Positions 36,001 through 64,000 of a stretch of 64,000 nucleotides of DNA are shown piece after piece (the stretch's first letter is position 1; each line of letters opens with the position of its first letter). The position numbers and the translations under genes are program-made. This stretch comes from Rhynochetos jubatus (Eukaryota > Chordata > Aves > Eurypygiformes > Rhynochetidae). The DNA lies in the NCBI GenBank assembly GCA_027574665.1, contig CM050672.1, positions 5,564,001 through 5,628,000 on the forward strand. Direction: 5' to 3'. Under the pieces are notes generated by a model that saw only the letters and a program-made list of their open reading frames with translations, was not told where the DNA came from and searched no databases.

Positions 36001-37387
36001 ATCGGTTTAGGATTAGAAAGCAGTAAAACTAAAATCCAGGTGCAAATTTTGCCAAGGGAACATTTCAATAATGGAACATGAGCTAGGGAAAGATTTACAA
36101 GTATGTTTGAACACGTATTATTTAGTAACAATTACACTTCCAAAGCTGTTTTTACAAAGGAACCTAAGCTCTTAGAGCGTGAAAATCTGAACAGTTTAAG
36201 GATTGTGATGTACGTTTCTGAACCAACTGCAGGACAGAGTAAGATAAGGGGGGATATACTTTTCAAATTTACTTTTGTTTAATGCCCACTCATTAGTCAG
36301 TGCCTAAAAGCAGCACACTGCTTATTCCCACAGGAGAGGCTGCTGCAACAGCCTAGCTCTTTAACAGCTAACGCAGGAGACGGGTGGGAGCCAGGAGCAC
36401 CTGTGTTTGCTCCCCACGTTTCACCTGCAGGAGAGGGATCTCTCTGGGAAGGCTTCTCTGCTCACTCTGGGGAAATCACACTGTTCACTGAGCAGCTCCT
36501 TTCAGGCTGATGTTTGAAGGGTGCTGTTTCCCCATGATCATGATTTATCAAGCTTTTTCTAAGACCTAAGGAGAAACAACTGATCTCTGAGGATGCGCTC
36601 AAAGTACTGGATAAAGCATTATCCTCTTAAAGTACTGAATTACAACTGTTCTTGTTGTAATAGATATGCAGATGGGAATACAGGCTGAAGAAGCGCTCTG
36701 TTTTGGATGCGGCAACTGTAACTGGTTGGTTCTGGAAAATCCACTTGGATTTTCCAACTACCACTGACACCAAGTGATCCCTGCACAGCAGCCGGTGTGT
36801 TGGGTTCAGCAGTGTTGCCTTATCTAACCCCTGACACATCCAGGCAGGGGCAGAACACGGTGCGATCACAACCCAGGTGGCAGGTCGCAGGCTGGTTGGC
36901 ATCACAGCTACCCCTGCAATACAGTTACCAGACCACTTATTTCCTCAGCTTCTCCTCCGTGTCTCACTATCTGACATTCCATACCTTATTTTGACCCTGT
37001 TCCATGTCGCTCTTGATCTCCCTTTTCATGATGCTCCTCATTCGTCTGCATGCTATATTGGGGGGCTGATCTAATGGAACTCCCTGGAAGAATATCCACC
37101 AGATTTAGAGCGTAAGATCAGTCCAAGGAAAAGGACTACCGATGAAGTGCTGCCTCCCTACTGTTCTGTTACAGCTTCAGCTGCCTTTAAAGACTTACTA
37201 ATTTCTTCATCTGATTCCATTTTTCACACAAAACAAACCCCTTTCAGGTCTGAATGCCGGAAGATGGTATTGTGTGAACTGTCATTCACAGCCCATGAAC
37301 GTCAAAGCAAAGCAAGAGCTTAGTGATAACTTCGAGCTTCTGTTAAGGGGTCTTCTTTGAAAGCCACTTTATGTTTTATCCTATTCC
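30028..37387. other. IL22RA1 3' flank and spacer to MYOM3
   Basis: No gene is supported. The longest open frame (31,582-32,064, +, 160 codons) shows no recognisable domain. AT-rich sequence dominates 34,500-36,200. A MYOM3 non-coding first exon and promoter should lie here but could not be located. Confidence 0.5.
30467..30500 (+). other. Candidate IL22RA1 polyadenylation signals
   Basis: Two ATTAAA hexamers, at 30,467-30,472 and 30,495-30,500, are followed by a T/G-containing stretch (tatatattggtgctct). They would give a 3' UTR of about 0.5 kb. A third ATTAAA at 30,042-30,047 lies almost on the stop codon and is less likely. Confidence 0.3.
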
Positions 37388-37416
37388 AGCAGGAAAGTTC
37401 ATTTTGACTTCCCAGC
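37388..37416 (+). other. Probable splice acceptor and short 5' UTR of MYOM3
   Basis: A T-rich stretch ending in CTATTCCAG (AG at 37,388-37,389) sits 27 bases before the chosen ATG. This suggests the first coding exon is exon 2 of the transcript, with a non-coding exon 1 further upstream. The context at the ATG is agcATGG, with a G at +4. Confidence 0.45.
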
Positions 37417-62341
<24,925 letters not shown>

Positions 62342-64000
62342 ATTAGTCAATTATGTCTCATTGAATTTAAAAGGAATTTAAGTCCTTCAGATTTCTTTCA
62401 GTGTCTCTGCCCTAAAATTCAGACACGTGTCTCTGTTTTTATTTTAGTATTTTTATTTCGGTAGTTGTTAGAAGGCAGTTCTCGTGTGTGTGTGCACATG
62501 CACACATGCATGTTCACCTGACAGAGAAACTTTCCTACTGAACCTGTGTGGGAAATACCAGAGGAATCACATGAGAACCAGGCTTTCAGTGGAGGGGTTT
62601 TTGCATTAAATCACATGTTACTGATTATCTTGTAGCTGACAAGCGCTTCTGTGTGTGTATTATTAAACTTACGCCCTTGGTGACACCTCAGCACTGTTGT
62701 CTAGTACATCCATCTTCAAATCAGTTGGCCTGTCTGTGTGTGGGAAGTTCGGAGTTTTCCTAAGTACTGTGCCGAAGCAGGGCTCTGAAGTATGCACCTC
62801 TACAAACCTAAGCCATGCGGGAAGAAAATACGGCAGTGACATCTTCAAGGCTTGGTTCTTCACAGAGGAACACATTCAGCTTCTATATATACTGACACGC
62901 AGTAACCATTGACACAGAAAGGTTGGGTGAATGCCTACAGAGGGGGGGCCAGACCCTTCCATCCCACGGAATGCACCTATATTCTTTAGAATTAAAGAGA
63001 TTTTTAGGTTTGTTGGTTGTGTAGATTATTCTGGACGTAGGAAAAGTGTGACCTCTCAACTGCTCTGAAGCCACAGCTATACTCCCAGCTTCTGCCAGTA
63101 AGAGAACAAAGTGGTTGTATTCCTGCTACAGCTGTCCAGCTACAGGCATTTGTTTGGCAAAACAGCATCTCACCTTGCTCCACAAACTAGCATAAACTCT
63201 CCTCACAACAGCAGTGTATTTCAGTTATTAGCAGGACACTGCTGTTCCAGTGTCAGTGTAAATGAGCACAGCAATCCTGTACAGGACTGCCAATCCCTTG
63301 ACCAAAGGCAGTTACAATTCAGACATTACTTAAATGAAATGTATATAACGTACATAATTATATTTAATAATATTAAAAAGCAAGATCTTAGCTGATCGTC
63401 TAGATACACTTTACAGTGAATGAAGAAAAGCAGACTCTTCTGATGACATCATGAACATTACTGTACGATAAACCAGATGAATCACGTCCTAGAATAACTC
63501 AAGTATAAACATGTACCTTTTAGAGCCACGTCTGTTACACCCCACACATAAATACCGCCTCACTCATTATCAGTGCCCCATCCCAGCTACCCAGGTATTA
63601 TCATACACAAATGTAGTCACAAATCGGCTCTTTGTGTGTGAATTTTCTTTAAAATGACATCCTGAAAAAAAAGTAGTGAATTTGTAAGAAAAGGTTCAGC
63701 ATTGGTGTTCTATTTAAATAGAAGAATTACTGCCTGGTATGGAGTAATAACTTAGAAAGGTCACCTACCCCTGGGATACAGGCTCTGTTTGAATTAAGCA
63801 ATATAATTGCAAGACACATCATCTAATGAATGTCTTCCAAAATCAACAGTCATGCCTGCACAGACAGCGAGGAATATCACTTAATAGCTATAATTTGAGG
63901 TTTTCTTTGTGCAACTGGGGAGAAGAAAAATAATACATCCCATTTACTTCTTTCATTTCAGTCTCCAAGCAATCTCCCATGTTTATTTTGCCTTTAATCT
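62342..64000 (+). other. MYOM3 3' UTR and downstream flank
   Basis: No coding exon is supported. Weak polyadenylation candidates are ATTAAA at 62,605-62,610 and 62,662-62,667. A GT/CA alternating stretch lies at 62,484-62,510. The next gene in the human order, SRSF10, was not found within the window. Confidence 0.5.

Overview
The window is vertebrate nuclear DNA and reads as a bird genome (a crocodilian or turtle is less likely). It has split genes with GT-AG introns, CR1 retrotransposon copies with the typical conserved 3' end, and compact introns and spacers. It holds three complete protein-coding genes, all on the + strand: IFNLR1 (13,918-18,084), IL22RA1 (23,091-30,027) and MYOM3 (37,417-62,341). 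This is the same neighbourhood and relative orientation as the human 1p36 block GRHL3-IFNLR1-IL22RA1-MYOM3. GRHL3 is expected beyond the left edge and SRSF10 beyond the right edge, but neither was recognised here.

Layout. Positions 1-13,917 are mostly intergenic DNA with one minus-strand CR1 fragment and one possible MIR-like remnant. IFNLR1 follows with 7 coding exons (566 codons). After it come a 3' region, a plus-strand CR1 containing a pentanucleotide microsatellite, and a 3.4 kb spacer. IL22RA1 has 7 coding exons (609 codons). A 7.4 kb spacer separates it from MYOM3, which has 36 coding exons (1,438 codons) spread over 25 kb. About 1.7 kb of 3' flank closes the window.

Function. IFNLR1 and IL22RA1 are tandem class II cytokine receptor chains. 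In characterised vertebrates each pairs with IL10RB, IFNLR1 for type III interferon and IL22RA1 for IL-22. Their six intron phases are identical (1,2,1,0,1,0), which supports origin by tandem duplication. MYOM3 is unrelated: it encodes a sarcomeric M-band protein with an N-terminal region, two Ig domains, five fibronectin type III domains and five C-terminal Ig domains. It shares only the neighbourhood.

I assembled all exon junctions by eye. Reading frames close exactly across every junction, and the MYOM3 length is almost the same as my recollection of the human protein (1,437 residues). I saw no new biological system. The most interesting points are the two receptor genes' ability to encode soluble ectodomains, an inverted CR1 pair bracketing IFNLR1, and the one-exon-per-helical-linker layout at the MYOM3 C-terminus.
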